A stretch of DNA of 64,000 nucleotides, taken from positions 175,868 through 239,867 of the forward strand of contig NZ_NESJ01000007.1 in NCBI RefSeq assembly GCF_003063645.1. The letters are read 5' to 3'. The stretch comes from Limnohabitans sp. 2KL-51. Its GTDB lineage: Bacteria; Pseudomonadota; Gammaproteobacteria; Burkholderiales; Burkholderiaceae_C. A model generated the notes under the pieces. That model worked only from the letters and a program-made list of their open reading frames with translations, was not told where the DNA came from and made no database searches. The translations under genes were made by a program, and so were the position numbers. Below, one piece after another: positions 1-10,040 of the stretch (within the stretch, counting starts at the first letter, position 1; each line of letters starts with the position of its first letter).

Positions 1-260
<260 letters not shown>

Positions 261-298
261 TCAAACAGTAATTTCGAATGTGCAGGCAGTGCGATTTC

Positions 299-376
299 TG
301 TAGGCGCTCGCCTTGTGGGTGATGGTTTAAAGGGCGTGTGCCACGCACATCGCCCACGGGGTGGGCTCCTACAAAA
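299..376. repeat. REP-like palindromic repeat, copy 1 (degenerate left arm)
   Basis: The right arm GGGGTGGGCTCCTAC and the internal GTGCCACGC-CATCGCCC match copies 3 and 4 of this window. The left arm (GTAGGCGCTCGCCTTGTGGG) is degenerate. It sits between the gph stop codon and gap, inside the cbb operon, so a folded transcript could alter gap expression relative to upstream genes (inference). Confidence 0.75.
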
Positions 377-1042
377 TCACAGCAGCGCCGAAAAATCCTC
401 GATCACGCGGTCCGGCGCACAGGCGTGCACCGACTCACCCATGTTGTAGCCATAAGGCAGCAACCAGACCGGCACACCCGCGTTGCGGGCGGTGGCCGCG
501 TCGATCGACGAATCCCCCACAAACAGCGCTTGGGTGGCCTTCAGGTCCCAACGCTTCAAGCAGTCCACCACGCTGGTGGGATCGGGTTTTTTGACCGGAA
601 AGGAATCGCCACTGACCACCACGTCGAAAGCTTCGTGCAGCCCGTGCACCCGCAGTACGGTGTCGGTGTAGCGGCCTTCCTTGTTGGTCACCACCGCCAG
701 CTTGCAGCCGCGCCCGCGCAGCGCCGCGAGCACTTCGCGCACCTGTGGATACAAGTTACTGCGTGTGCCACAACGGGCTTGGTAGTAACGGTCAAAGATC
801 GGCAGCGCCTGCTTCAGATCGGCCCCTTGCCGCACCGCGGCCACTGGAGTCTGGGTGACGCTGGCCAGCGCCTGGATCAGCAGCTCTTTGGTGCCGTGAC
901 CGATCCAGTCGTTGACTTGCTGCTGCGATACCTCGGGCCAATCGAAGTAGCGCAAGGTGTCGTTCACAGCGTCGGCAATTTCGGGCGCGGTTTCGACCAA
1001 GGTACCGTCGAGGTCAAAGAAATAGGCTTGTGGTGTTGGCAT
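377..1042 (-). CDS. gph: Phosphoglycolate phosphatase (CbbZ-type HAD hydrolase)
   Basis: HAD-superfamily hydrolase of about 221 residues. The N-terminal catalytic motif FFDLDGTLVET carries the nucleophile Asp10 and acid/base Asp12; later come the VVTNKEGR threonine motif, KKPDP lysine motif and FVGDSSID acidic motif. It dephosphorylates 2-phosphoglycolate made by RuBisCO oxygenase activity, which fits its place between tkt and gap in a Calvin cycle operon. An ATG at 1054 would add four residues; the start at 1042 is preferred because a GAGAG stretch lies at suitable spacing. The assignment as CbbZ rather than another HAD rests on context and the overall match. Confidence 0.9.
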   Translation of the reverse strand: MPTPQAYFFDLDGTLVETAPEIADAVNDTLRYFDWPEVSQQQVNDWIGHGTKELLIQALASVTQTPVAAVRQGADLKQALPIFDRYYQARCGTRSNLYPQVREVLAALRGRGCKLAVVTNKEGRYTDTVLRVHGLHEAFDVVVSGDSFPVKKPDPTSVVDCLKRWDLKATQALFVGDSSIDAATARNAGVPVWLLPYGYNMGESVHACAPDRVIEDFSALL

Positions 1043-1071
1043 TTTTTCTCTCATTGCAACGGGGTCGCGAC

Positions 1072-3168
1072 TCAGTTATCCGAGGGCACGATGTGCTCGG
1101 GCAGGGCTTGGGCTTGGCGGTGGGCGTGGCGGTGCACCAGGGTGCGCACGGCTTCACACACGCGCTCGCTGGTGATGCCAAAGTGCGCGTACAAAGCCGG
1201 GGCCGGGGCCGATTCGCCAAAGCTGGCGATGCCGATCACCATGCCCGTGCGGCCCACGTATTTGCGCCAGAAGTCGGGGTGAGCGGCTTCCACCGCCACG
1301 GTGGGCAAACCCAGCGGCAAGACCATGTCCTGGTAGGCCTCGCTTTGCCGGTCAAACACATTGGTGCAGGGCATGGACACCACCCGTGTGGCCACACCTT
1401 GCGTAGCCAGTTCGGCCTGCGCTTTCAAGGCCAAAGAGGTCTCGGACCCTGTGGCCACGATGATGGCTTGGGCGCCCGGCATGTCGCTCAGGATGTAGCC
1501 ACCCTGGCGCACCTTGGCCGCGTCGGCGGCGTCGGTCAGCAGCTGCGGCAGGTTCTGGCGCGACAGCGCCAAGGCGCTCGGGCCGTCGCGGCGCTCCACC
1601 GCACAGGCCCAGGCCACGGCGGTTTCCAAGCCATCGGCGGGCCGCCACACATCCAGCCCCGGGATGATGCGCAAGCTGGGCACATGCTCCACGCTTTGGT
1701 GCGTGGGGCCGTCTTCGCCCAAGCCAATCGAGTCGTGCGTGAAGACATGGATCACGCGCTTTTTCATGAGCGCGGCCATGCGGATGGCGTTGCGCGAATA
1801 GTCCGAGAACGTGAGGAACGTGCCGCCATACGGGATGTAACCCCCGTGCAGCGCCATGCCGTTCATGATGGCGGCCATGCCAAATTCGCGCACGCCATAC
1901 GAGAGGTGGTTGCCCCAGGTGTCGCGGCCGGCCTTGGTACAGGTCTTGAAGTTGGTCAGGTTGGAGCCCGTGAGGTCGGCGCTGCCGCCAAAAAACTCGG
2001 GCAACAAGGGGGCCAACACATCGAGCGCGTTCTGGCTGGCTTTGCGGGTGGCCACGGCATCGGGCTTGGCCACGATGGCGGCCAGGGCTTTTGCCAAGCC
2101 TTGGGCATAGGCCTCGCTCAAATCGCCTTTCATGCGGCGCTCAAACTCAGCCGCCTCTTGCGGGTAGCGGCTTTGGTAGGCGGCAAAGCGCTCACGCCAT
2201 TGGCTTTCGGCTCGTGTGCCACTGGCGCGGGCATCCCAAGCACTGGCCACATCGGCAGGCACCTCAAAGGGGGCATAGGGCCAGTTCAGCGCTTCGCGGG
2301 TGGCGGCAATTTCGGCAGCGCCCAGCGCTGCGCCGTGCACATCGTGCGTGCCCGCTTTGTTGGGTGAGCCCATGCCGATCACGGTTTGGCAGCAGATCAG
2401 TGTGGGTTTGCCATTCGCACTGTGGGCTTGCGCCTTGGCTGCTTCGATGGCGGCGTTCACCGCTTGCGGATCGTGCCCGTCCACCTTGGCGATCACGTTC
2501 CAGCCATAGGCCTCAAAACGCTTGGGCGTGTCGTCGGTGAACCAGCCTTCCACATGACCGTCGATCGAGATGCCGTTGTCGTCGTACAGCGCCACCAGTT
2601 TGGACAAGCGCAAAGTGCCCGCCAGCGAACAGGCCTCGTGGCTGATGCCTTCCATCAGGCAGCCATCGCCCAGGAACACATAGGTCATGTGGTCCACGAT
2701 GTCCAGGCGCTGGCCACCCTCCTCCCGGTTGAATTCATCGGCCAACATCTTTTCGGCCAAGGCCATGCCCACGACGTTGGTGATGCCCTGGCCCAGAGGG
2801 CCGGTGGTGGTTTCCACGCCAGGGGTGATGTCCACTTCCGGGTGGCCCGGGGTCTTGCTGTGCAGCTGGCGGAACTTTTTCAACTCGTCCATGGGCAGGT
2901 CGTAGCCTGTCAGGTGCAGCAAGGCATAAATCAGCATGGAGCCGTGGCCGTTGGACAACACAAAACGGTCACGGTCAGCCCACTGCGGGTTGAGTGGGTT
3001 ATGTTTCAGATGCCGGTTCCACAGCACTTCGGCGATGTCGGCCATGCCCATAGGGGCACCGGGGTGGCCCGACTTGGCCGCTTCGACGGCGTCAACGGCC
3101 AGCATGCGCACGGCGTTGGCCATGCGGCGGGCCATCTCGGGGGTGGGGTGATTTGCAGCGGTGTTCAT
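1072..3168 (-). CDS. tkt: Transketolase
   Basis: Full-length transketolase of 698 residues. It moves two-carbon units between sugar phosphates using thiamine diphosphate and makes xylulose-5-P and ribose-5-P in the Calvin cycle. Visible motifs: the N-terminal [14 protein letters not shown] segment, the ThDP/Mg motif starting GDG at 167-169 and ending at Asn198, and the C-terminal pyrimidine-domain segment [16 protein letters not shown]. It starts 17 bases after the prk stop codon, so it is in the same operon (cbbT). Cytoplasmic. No irregularities seen. Confidence 0.97.
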   Translation of the reverse strand: MNTAANHPTPEMARRMANAVRMLAVDAVEAAKSGHPGAPMGMADIAEVLWNRHLKHNPLNPQWADRDRFVLSNGHGSMLIYALLHLTGYDLPMDELKKFRQLHSKTPGHPEVDITPGVETTTGPLGQGITNVVGMALAEKMLADEFNREEGGQRLDIVDHMTYVFLGDGCLMEGISHEACSLAGTLRLSKLVALYDDNGISIDGHVEGWFTDDTPKRFEAYGWNVIAKVDGHDPQAVNAAIEAAKAQAHSANGKPTLICCQTVIGMGSPNKAGTHDVHGAALGAAEIAATREALNWPYAPFEVPADVASAWDARASGTRAESQWRERFAAYQSRYPQEAAEFERRMKGDLSEAYAQGLAKALAAIVAKPDAVATRKASQNALDVLAPLLPEFFGGSADLTGSNLTNFKTCTKAGRDTWGNHLSYGVREFGMAAIMNGMALHGGYIPYGGTFLTFSDYSRNAIRMAALMKKRVIHVFTHDSIGLGEDGPTHQSVEHVPSLRIIPGLDVWRPADGLETAVAWACAVERRDGPSALALSRQNLPQLLTDAADAAKVRQGGYILSDMPGAQAIIVATGSETSLALKAQAELATQGVATRVVSMPCTNVFDRQSEAYQDMVLPLGLPTVAVEAAHPDFWRKYVGRTGMVIGIASFGESAPAPALYAHFGITSERVCEAVRTLVHRHAHRQAQALPEHIVPSDN

Positions 3169-3185
3169 GGTGCTTTAACCCCGCT

Positions 3186-4070
3186 TCAAGCCTGGCCCAG
3201 AGCGCGTTTGCGGCGCTCCATCATTCGCCATACGAACGGTGTGAAGATGAGTTGCATGGCAATTTCCATCTTGCCGCCGGGCACCACGATGGTGTTGGCA
3301 CGGCTCATCCAGGAGTCGTTGATCATGTTGAGCAAGTAGGGAAAGTCGATGCCTTTGGGGTTGGCAAAACGGATCACCACCACGCTTTCATCGGCCGATG
3401 GAATGTCGCGAGAAATGAAAGGGTTGGAGGTGTCGACCAAAGGCACTCGTTGGAAGTTGACATGCGTGTGCTCAAACTGCGGCACGATGTAGTTCACATA
3501 GTCGGGCATGCGGCGCAAGATGGTGTCGGTCACGGCCTCTGTGCTGTAGCCGCGCTGATGCTTGTCGCGCCAGAGTTTCTGAATCCATTCCAAGTTGATG
3601 ACGGGCACCACACCCACGCGCAAGTCAGGGTGCTGCGCGATGTTGTGCTCGGGCGTGACCACGGCGCCGTGCAAACCTTCGTAAAACAGCATGTTGGTGT
3701 CGTTCGGCAGGTCTTCCCAAGGCGTGAACGTGCCGGGGTCTTGTTGGTAAGGCGCAGCTTCTTCGGCGTTGTGCAGGTATTTGCGTGACTTGCCTTGGCC
3801 TGTGGCACCGTAGGTGCGAAACAGGTTTTCAATCTCGCCAAACAGGTTGTTCTCTTCACTGAAGTGGCTGAAATGTTTGTTGCCATCTTTTTCAGCTTCA
3901 GCGCCACGTTGCTTCATTTCTTTGCGGTCAAAGCGGTGAAAGCTGTCGCCTTCGATGATGGCCGCTTTCACGCCTTCGCGGCGGAAAATGTTGGAGAACG
4001 TGCGTGTCACCGTTGAGGTGCCTGCGCCCGAAGAACCGGTGATGGCGATGATGGGGTGGCGTTCAGACAT
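3186..4070 (-). CDS. prk: Phosphoribulokinase
   Basis: 294-residue bacterial (class I, octameric type by length) phosphoribulokinase. It phosphorylates ribulose-5-phosphate with ATP to give the RuBisCO substrate ribulose-1,5-bisphosphate, and is a signature Calvin cycle enzyme. The P-loop GSSGAGTST lies at residues 12-20, followed by a VTRTFSNIFRREG helix and the IIEGDSFHRFDR segment expected for the family. It lies between fbp (42 bases upstream) and tkt (17 bases downstream). Its presence with cbbLS shows the cycle is complete enough to fix CO2. Confidence 0.97.
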   Translation of the reverse strand: MSERHPIIAITGSSGAGTSTVTRTFSNIFRREGVKAAIIEGDSFHRFDRKEMKQRGAEAEKDGNKHFSHFSEENNLFGEIENLFRTYGATGQGKSRKYLHNAEEAAPYQQDPGTFTPWEDLPNDTNMLFYEGLHGAVVTPEHNIAQHPDLRVGVVPVINLEWIQKLWRDKHQRGYSTEAVTDTILRRMPDYVNYIVPQFEHTHVNFQRVPLVDTSNPFISRDIPSADESVVVIRFANPKGIDFPYLLNMINDSWMSRANTIVVPGGKMEIAMQLIFTPFVWRMMERRKRALGQA

Positions 4071-4112
4071 GGGAATCTCCTTGTTGTTTTTTCAATCGTT
4101 TTGAAATCGGGC

Positions 4113-5210
4113 TCAGTCGCGGAACAGGCTGCGTTCGGCAAACAGCGGGGCAAAACTGTCTTGCTTGGACGGTTCGGCGTGGTAACGCTCAATGCGCTCG
4201 ACCTCGTTTTTGGAGCCAAACACCAGGCCAATTCGCTGGTGCAAGCTGGTGGGCTGCACACTCAACATGGGGACTTGTCCCGTGCTGGCGCGGCCTCCGG
4301 CTTGCTCCATGATGAAGCCGACTGGATTGGCCTCGTACAGCAGGCGCAGGCGGCCGGGCTTGCTCGGATCTTTGGTGTCACGGGGGTACATGAACACACC
4401 ACCGCGCATCAGAATGCGGTGGGCTTCGGCCACCATGGAGGCGATCCAGCGCATGTTGAAGTCCTTGCCACGCGGGCCGGTTTTACCGGCCAGGCATTCG
4501 TCCACATAGCGCTTGACCGGGGCTTCCCAAAAGCGGCTGTTGGAGGCGTTGATGGCGAACTCTTGGGTGTCTTCGGGCACGCGCAATTCGGGGTGGGTCA
4601 ACATGAACTCACCCATCACCGGGTCGAGTGTGAAACCAGCCACGCCATTGCCCACGCTCAGCACCAGCATGGTGGTGGGGCCGTACAAGGCGTAACCGGC
4701 AGCAATCTGACGGGTTCCCGGTTGGAAGAAATCAGCCTCGGTCAAAGGCCCGCCTTCGGCGGTGGCATCCGGTGCACGCAGCACACTGAAAATGCTGCCC
4801 ACCGACACGTTCACGTCGATGTTGCTGGAGCCATCCAGCGGATCAAACACCAGCAGGTATTTGCCCCGGGGGTGTTGCGCTGGAATGTCGTAGGGCAAAT
4901 CCATTTCTTCAGAGGCCATGCCCGCCAAGTGGCCGCCCCACTCGTTCATGCGGATAAACAGTTCATTGCTCACCACGTCCAGCTTTTTCTGAGTCTCGCC
5001 TTGCACGTTGATGCTGCCACCGGCATCGGCCGCGTGGTTGCCGTACATGTCGGCCAAAGCGCCATAGGCGACCGATTTGGCAATGGCTTTGCAGGCCATG
5101 GCCACATCCAAAATCAGGGCATTGAAGTCACCACTGGCATCGGGAAAACGGCGACGCTCTTCGATCAGGTACTGCGTCAAGGTGGGTGTGGTGCGGGGGC
5201 TCAAGGACAT
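4113..5210 (-). CDS. fbp: Fructose-1,6-bisphosphatase class I
   Basis: 365-residue class I FBPase. It dephosphorylates fructose-1,6-bisphosphate, and in Calvin cycle operons (cbbF) may also act on sedoheptulose-1,7-bisphosphate. The metal-binding motif DPLDGSS is at residues 123-129, preceded by the [11 protein letters not shown] and SEEMDLPY segments. The start at 5210 was chosen because [15 protein letters not shown] is the normal beginning of the family; the longer reading frame upstream runs into rpe antisense. The ribosome site is weak. It follows rpe by about 50 bases in the operon. Confidence 0.95.
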   Translation of the reverse strand: MSLSPRTTPTLTQYLIEERRRFPDASGDFNALILDVAMACKAIAKSVAYGALADMYGNHAADAGGSINVQGETQKKLDVVSNELFIRMNEWGGHLAGMASEEMDLPYDIPAQHPRGKYLLVFDPLDGSSNIDVNVSVGSIFSVLRAPDATAEGGPLTEADFFQPGTRQIAAGYALYGPTTMLVLSVGNGVAGFTLDPVMGEFMLTHPELRVPEDTQEFAINASNSRFWEAPVKRYVDECLAGKTGPRGKDFNMRWIASMVAEAHRILMRGGVFMYPRDTKDPSKPGRLRLLYEANPVGFIMEQAGGRASTGQVPMLSVQPTSLHQRIGLVFGSKNEVERIERYHAEPSKQDSFAPLFAERSLFRD

Positions 5211-5260
5211 GGGGTCAACACTCTCTGAAGTTTTAAAAATTCTGGAATTCGGAATCCAAC

Positions 5261-5947
5261 TCAAGCCACAGCGGCTTGCTTGAGGGCTTGCATCACACCC
5301 CGATAGCCCCCATCGGCGTCGGGCGCACCGAACACGGCGCTGCCCGCCACGCAGGTGTCGGCACCGGCCGCCACGATCTGGGCGATGTTGTCGGTCTTCA
5401 CGCCGCCGTCCACCTCCAGCACGATGGACTGACCACCTCGGGCCACATGGGTGTTGATGCGCTGGCGGGCCGCTTGCAGCTTGGGCAAAGTCGAGGGGAT
5501 GAATTTCTGGCCACCAAAACCGGGGTTGACGCTCATGAGCAAGACCACGTCCAAGCGGTCCATCACATGGTCCATCCACTCCAGCGGGGTGGCGGGGTTG
5601 AACACCAGGCCCGCTTTGCAGCCGTGGTCACGGATCATTTGCAAAGTGCGGTCCACATGGCGGCTGGCTTCGGGGTGAAAGGTGATGATGTTGGCCCCCG
5701 CCTTGGCAAACAAAGGCACCAAGGCGTCCACCGGTTCGACCATCAAATGCACATCGATCGGGATCTGGACATGCGGGCGGATCGCCTCGCACACCAGCGG
5801 GCCAATGGTGAGGTTGGGCACGTAATGGTTGTCCATCACGTCAAAGTGCACCCAGTCCGCGCCAGCGGCTTCAATGGCGCGGACCTCTTCGCCCAGACGG
5901 GCAAAGTCGGCGGACAAGATGGAGGGGGCAATGCGGACGGTGCTCAT
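5261..5947 (-). CDS. rpe: Ribulose-phosphate 3-epimerase
   Basis: 228-residue TIM-barrel epimerase interconverting xylulose-5-P and ribulose-5-P (cbbE). It begins [19 protein letters not shown], has the metal/catalytic [12 protein letters not shown] segment, the [12 protein letters not shown] phosphate loop and the catalytic EVDGGV strand. Its ATG overlaps the cbbY stop in an ATGA, indicating translational coupling. All family landmarks are present. Confidence 0.97.
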   Translation of the reverse strand: MSTVRIAPSILSADFARLGEEVRAIEAAGADWVHFDVMDNHYVPNLTIGPLVCEAIRPHVQIPIDVHLMVEPVDALVPLFAKAGANIITFHPEASRHVDRTLQMIRDHGCKAGLVFNPATPLEWMDHVMDRLDVVLLMSVNPGFGGQKFIPSTLPKLQAARQRINTHVARGGQSIVLEVDGGVKTDNIAQIVAAGADTCVAGSAVFGAPDADGGYRGVMQALKQAAVA

Positions 5948-6669
5948 GCGGTGGCCTTGAAAGCGGATTGGTGCCATTCACGCAACTGCGCCAGCCCCAC
6001 GCCATCGAGGCTGGGGCAGAGGCGCAATGCGCCTTTGAAATCGTGTTCGGCGGTGAAATCGTTGGGGGTGATGATGGTGGACAGACCCGCGGCCATGGCG
6101 GCTCGAAGACCGTTTTCGGAATCTTCAAACGCCAAGCAATGTTCTGGCGCCAAACCCAGGCGTGAGAGGGTTTGCTGGTAGACCATCGGATCGGGTTTTT
6201 TGCGCGGCGCGGTCGAAGCGTCTTCGATGACCGAGAAATTCAACTTCCAATCTGGACCGATGGCCTGTCGCAGCAAAGCCGCGATGTTGACGGGCGAGGT
6301 GGTGGTGGCAATGGCCAGCCTGAGCCCCGCCGCACTGGCCGCTGACAGCAGCGCCAGCACCCCGGGGCGCATCTGCACCGCACCGTCTTGCACGGCTTGC
6401 TCGTAAGCGGCGGTCTTGATCTCGTGCAGGTGGTCAATCGTCTCCTGCATGCCCGCACCCGTGATGTCCTTGGGCTGGGTCCCCAGGGTTTGCCAATACG
6501 CCTTGATGCGCTCTTTGCCGCCTGAGACGGCCAACAAGCGGGTGTACAGCGGCACATCCCAACGCCAGTCCAGCCCCATCTCGGCGAAAGCCTGGTTGAA
6601 CGCCGCCAAATGCGCCATTTCAGTGTCGGCCAAGGTGCCGTCGACATCAAAGATCAGTGCTTGCAGCAT
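5944..6669 (-). CDS. cbbY: CbbY-type HAD phosphatase
   Basis: 241-residue HAD hydrolase with the catalytic motif [12 protein letters not shown] (Asp8, Asp10) and the cap domain typical of CbbY. CbbY removes phosphate from xylulose-1,5-bisphosphate, an inhibitory side product of RuBisCO (established for the family in phototrophs). It is the first gene of the minus-strand operon, overlapping rpe by four bases. The start at 6669 ([12 protein letters not shown]) is the family start. The operon thus carries two different metabolite-repair phosphatases, CbbY and CbbZ. Confidence 0.88.
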   Translation of the reverse strand: MLQALIFDVDGTLADTEMAHLAAFNQAFAEMGLDWRWDVPLYTRLLAVSGGKERIKAYWQTLGTQPKDITGAGMQETIDHLHEIKTAAYEQAVQDGAVQMRPGVLALLSAASAAGLRLAIATTTSPVNIAALLRQAIGPDWKLNFSVIEDASTAPRKKPDPMVYQQTLSRLGLAPEHCLAFEDSENGLRAAMAAGLSTIITPNDFTAEHDFKGALRLCPSLDGVGLAQLREWHQSAFKATA

Positions 6670-6931
6670 GGGGTAAGCCCTACGTGGGAAAGAAGGACTC
6701 CACTTTAAGAAGGTCTGAGGCTCAGGACAATTCAATATTGCCAATCAATTAATTAAGCAATCCTTTAATGTCGCACGTCAAAGGCCCCGCGCCAGACGCA
6801 AGATTGCGGGGGCCAAGACGTCAGGATCTGCCCCGGGCTCGTCAAGAAGGCACAGCCCATGCTGCGCCTTGGCAGACGCCCCCCTCGCTAGAATGAATGC
6901 CCGAGTCCGCCCAGCCCACCAGAGCACCCCC
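6670..6931. promoter_or_regulatory. Divergent intergenic region, likely cbb operon promoter
   Basis: This AT-rich gap separates the cbbY operon (minus) from the DUF3422 gene (plus). Around 6735-6770 it contains CAATATTG and TTAATTAA palindromes in an otherwise GC-rich context, the most promoter-like stretch available for the seven-gene operon and a plausible place for CbbR (LysR type, T-N11-A sites). No single site can be fixed by eye. Confidence 0.4.
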
Positions 6932-8233
6932 ATGAACACCCTGCCTGTTGACGACCCCTTGCGCATTGCGCTGCACAACGAGGTCCATGCCCGCCCCAGC
7001 GCCCGCATCCGCTTGCCAGCCTTCATCGTCTTGGTGGGTGTGTTCAACAACGGGGTCAGCCGCGAGCAGGAATGGGAGCACCTCCAGCGCCTTCAACCCG
7101 ATTTGAAGCTCGAGGACATGCAAGGCAACTTTGTGCGCTTGCGCTTAGGGGCCTACACGCTCAAGTGGGAGCGGCACACCGAATTCACCCGCTACTCGCT
7201 GGTACAGCCGCTGCCGCAAGACGCGGGCCTGGACGCCCAGGACCCGGAACTGCTGTCCTTTTTGGCCTTGCCCGACGGTTGGCTGGCCGCCATTCCCGGG
7301 CGCACCTTCGCGGCGGTCAAGCTCATCATGCTGCACGACGACCTGAGCGACCCCCAACAATCCTTGAGCAAAGCGCGGAACTGGTTTGGCGAACACACGG
7401 TGGTGGCCTCGCGCATGGGCAACCCCGCGCACTCGCTGGTGGTGACCGACTTCCATTTGCGCCCCAGCGGTTTTGAACGCATCTTGGTGCTGGCCCCCGA
7501 ATCCACCAGCGACACACGGGGCGGTCGTATCTCGCAGCGCCTGCTGGAGCTGGAAACCTACCGCCTGATGGCCCTGCGCGGTTTGCCTGTGGCCAAAGCC
7601 GTGGGCACGCAACTGGGCCAGGCCGGACGCGAACTGGCCGACATCACGGCCGCCTTGCAAAACAAGGCCGCGCAAGACCAGACCATGCTCGACCGCCTGA
7701 TCGGTCTGGCCGCCTCGGTCGAACTCATCACCGCCGAACACGCGTTTCGCTTTGCCGCCACCGCCGCCTACGACAAGCTGGTGCGCGAGCGCATTGCCGA
7801 GCTGCGCGAGTCGCCCATCAGCGGCACGCAGACCATCGGTGAATTCATGCAGCGGCGTTTGTCGCCCGCCATGGCCACCGTGGCCGCCACGGCAAAGCGC
7901 CTGTCCGACTTGTCCGAGCGCATCAGCCGCACCAGCGCCTTGCTGCGCACGCGCGTGGACATCGCGACCGAAGAACAAAACAGCCAGCTGTTGGCCAAGC
8001 TCACCAAAGGCCAAGAGCTGCAGCTGCGCTTGCAAACCACGGTGGAAGGCCTGTCGATCGCGGCCATCTCGTACTACGTCATCAGCCTCTTGCTGTACCT
8101 CGGCAAAGCCGCCAAAGCCGCTGGCCTGCCCATCCACCCCGAAATGGCCGCAGGCGCTTTTGTGCCCCTGGTGCTGTGGTTGGTGTGGCGCACCAACAAG
8201 CGCATCCACGACAAACTGCGCAGTGAGGGCTGA
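6932..8233 (+). CDS. DUF3422 family membrane-anchored protein
   Basis: 433-residue protein whose N-terminus (DPLRIALHNEVHARPSARI) is characteristic of the DUF3422 family. The middle is soluble and helical, including a long stretch rich in Ala/Glu/Arg that may be coiled coil. The C-terminal 60 residues hold two hydrophobic segments (SIAAISYYVISLLLYLGKAA and AAGAFVPLVLWLVW) followed by a basic tail, so it is probably anchored in the inner membrane. The function of the family is not known. The start at 6932 fits the conserved beginning. It is alone on the plus strand between two minus-strand groups. Confidence 0.8.
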   Translation: MNTLPVDDPLRIALHNEVHARPSARIRLPAFIVLVGVFNNGVSREQEWEHLQRLQPDLKLEDMQGNFVRLRLGAYTLKWERHTEFTRYSLVQPLPQDAGLDAQDPELLSFLALPDGWLAAIPGRTFAAVKLIMLHDDLSDPQQSLSKARNWFGEHTVVASRMGNPAHSLVVTDFHLRPSGFERILVLAPESTSDTRGGRISQRLLELETYRLMALRGLPVAKAVGTQLGQAGRELADITAALQNKAAQDQTMLDRLIGLAASVELITAEHAFRFAATAAYDKLVRERIAELRESPISGTQTIGEFMQRRLSPAMATVAATAKRLSDLSERISRTSALLRTRVDIATEEQNSQLLAKLTKGQELQLRLQTTVEGLSIAAISYYVISLLLYLGKAAKAAGLPIHPEMAAGAFVPLVLWLVWRTNKRIHDKLRSEG

Positions 8234-8236
8234 GCC

Positions 8237-8281
8237 GCGGCGATTCAACCCAGGCGCTTGAGCGGGTGGTTGAACCGCCGC
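8237..8281. terminator. Bidirectional stem-loop between convergent genes
   Basis: GCGGCGATTCAACC pairs with GGTTGAACCGCCGC (13 of 14 pairs) across a 17-base loop, exactly between the stop codons of the convergent DUF3422 and SulP genes. No long T run follows, so termination strength is uncertain. Confidence 0.55.
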
Positions 8282-8306
8282 TGGGGAGTGCCATCGCCCT
8301 GGAAGG

Positions 8307-10040
8307 CTAATGCGACAAGGCCTGCACCGCTTGATGGTGCGTCAGGAACACCTCACCACTCAACTCCGCCAGCAAATGGCTGCGCTTCAACCGGTCGTGC
8401 ACGGGGCCCTTGACCTCGGACAGGTGCAGCTGCACACCTGAAGCCTGCAAGCGGGCGTTGATGGTTTCCAGGCTTTCGAGTGCGCTGGCGTCAATGTCGT
8501 TGACCGCCGAGCATTGCAGCACCACATGCCGTACACCTGAGCGCATGGCCACCTGGGCCGCGATGGTGTCTTCAAGGAAACGGGCGTTGGCAAAGTACAG
8601 GCTTTCGTCCACGCGCAGACCCAAAATGCCCGGCTGCTCCAGCACGGCGTGACGCAGCACATTGCGGTAATGCTCCGTGCCCGGCACCTGCCCCACCACC
8701 GCGATGTGCGGGCGGCTGGTGCGGTACAGCAGCAACAGCACCGAGGCGCTCACGCCCGCGATCAACCCCGCCTCTACACCCACCGCCAAGGTCAGGCCAA
8801 AGGTCAGGAGCAAGGCAATGAAATCGGCCTTGGCGTAATGCCAGGTGCGAGCAAACACCCCGACATCGACCAAGGTGAGCACGGCCACCATGATGGTGGC
8901 GGCCAAGGTGGCTTGGGGCAAATGGAAGAGCCAAGGCGTCAAGAACAAAGCCGCCAGCGCCAGCCCGACAGCGGTGTAGATGCCTGCGGCAGGCGTGCGT
9001 GCACCCGCATCAAAATTGACCACCGAACGCGAAAATCCGCCCGTGACCGGAAAGCCACCAGACAGGCCTGCCCCCAAATTGCTCAGGCCCAGCGCACGCA
9101 ACTCGGCATCGGGGTCGATGCGTTCGCGCCGCTTGGCCGCCAAGGACTGCCCCACCGACACCGACTCCACAAAGCCCACCAAAGAGATCAACAAAGCAGG
9201 CACCCACAAAGCCTGGGCCAGCGCCCATGGGGCGGCCCACCCATCTATCGATCCACCCGGCAGTGTGAGCGGCGGCAAGCCTTGCGGCACCGTGCCCACC
9301 ACCCGCACGCCCTGCTCGGCCAACTGCCACACGGCTGACAAGGCAATGCTCAAGAGCAGCACCGCCACCGGGGCCGCCTTGGCCGCCAAATCGGCCGCAC
9401 CCGCCAAGACCCCCAAGCGCTTGAGCCAGGGCTTGAGCTGACGGCGCACCAGCAGCAGCAAAGCCAAAGCCCCCAGACCCATCGCAGTGGTGGGCACATG
9501 CAGGCTGGGCAAGTTTTGCCACAGCTGCGGCAGCAGTTGCAGCAAGTTGTCACCCTGCAGCGGCACGCCCAACAAATGTTTGAGCTGGCTGGCCGCGATC
9601 AGCAAACCCGACGCCGAGACAAAGCCCGAGATGACCGGGTGGCTCAAAAAGTTGGCCAAATAGCCCAACCGCGCCGCGCCCATCACCAGCATGATGGCCC
9701 CGCTGAGCAGGGCCAGCATCAAAGCCGCCTCGGTGTAAGCCACGCTGCCTTGCGCCGCCACCGCGCCCACACTGGCCGCCGTCATGAGCGAGGTCACCGC
9801 CGCAGGCCCCACGGCCAAGGTGCCGCTGCTGCCCATCAGGGCGTACAGCACCAAGGGGGCCATGCTGGCGTACAGGCCCGCCTGCGCGGGCAAGCCCGCC
9901 AACAGCGCATAAGCCAGGCTTTGCGGAATCAGCATCAGCGTCACCACCACAGCGGCCACGCCATCGGCCGTCAACAACGAACGGTTGTAGCGCCGCCCCC
10001 AATCCAGAATGGGGAACCAGCGCTCAAGTGCCGAACTCAC
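8307..10040 (-). CDS. SulP family anion transporter with STAS domain
   Basis: 577-residue SulP/SLC26-type transporter. It has about 10-12 hydrophobic segments, the LMLIPQSLAYALLAGLPAQ family motif near residue 45, and a C-terminal cytoplasmic STAS domain (HVVLQCSAVNDIDASALESL). Family members move sulfate, bicarbonate or other anions. The start is GTG at 10040, overlapping the TGA of the upstream metallohydrolase (GTGA), so the two are translationally coupled. Coupling to a persulfide dioxygenase favours export of sulfite/sulfate, while the Calvin cycle surroundings would favour bicarbonate uptake; the sequence does not decide. Confidence 0.9.
   Translation of the reverse strand: MSSALERWFPILDWGRRYNRSLLTADGVAAVVVTLMLIPQSLAYALLAGLPAQAGLYASMAPLVLYALMGSSGTLAVGPAAVTSLMTAASVGAVAAQGSVAYTEAALMLALLSGAIMLVMGAARLGYLANFLSHPVISGFVSASGLLIAASQLKHLLGVPLQGDNLLQLLPQLWQNLPSLHVPTTAMGLGALALLLLVRRQLKPWLKRLGVLAGAADLAAKAAPVAVLLLSIALSAVWQLAEQGVRVVGTVPQGLPPLTLPGGSIDGWAAPWALAQALWVPALLISLVGFVESVSVGQSLAAKRRERIDPDAELRALGLSNLGAGLSGGFPVTGGFSRSVVNFDAGARTPAAGIYTAVGLALAALFLTPWLFHLPQATLAATIMVAVLTLVDVGVFARTWHYAKADFIALLLTFGLTLAVGVEAGLIAGVSASVLLLLYRTSRPHIAVVGQVPGTEHYRNVLRHAVLEQPGILGLRVDESLYFANARFLEDTIAAQVAMRSGVRHVVLQCSAVNDIDASALESLETINARLQASGVQLHLSEVKGPVHDRLKRSHLLAELSGEVFLTHHQAVQALSH

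Noticed and set aside
1030..2367. Long plus-strand open frame opposite tkt (445 codons)
   Set aside because: It is the antisense shadow of a high-GC gene: His/Gly/Ala/Arg-rich with no domain, while the minus frame is a perfect transketolase.
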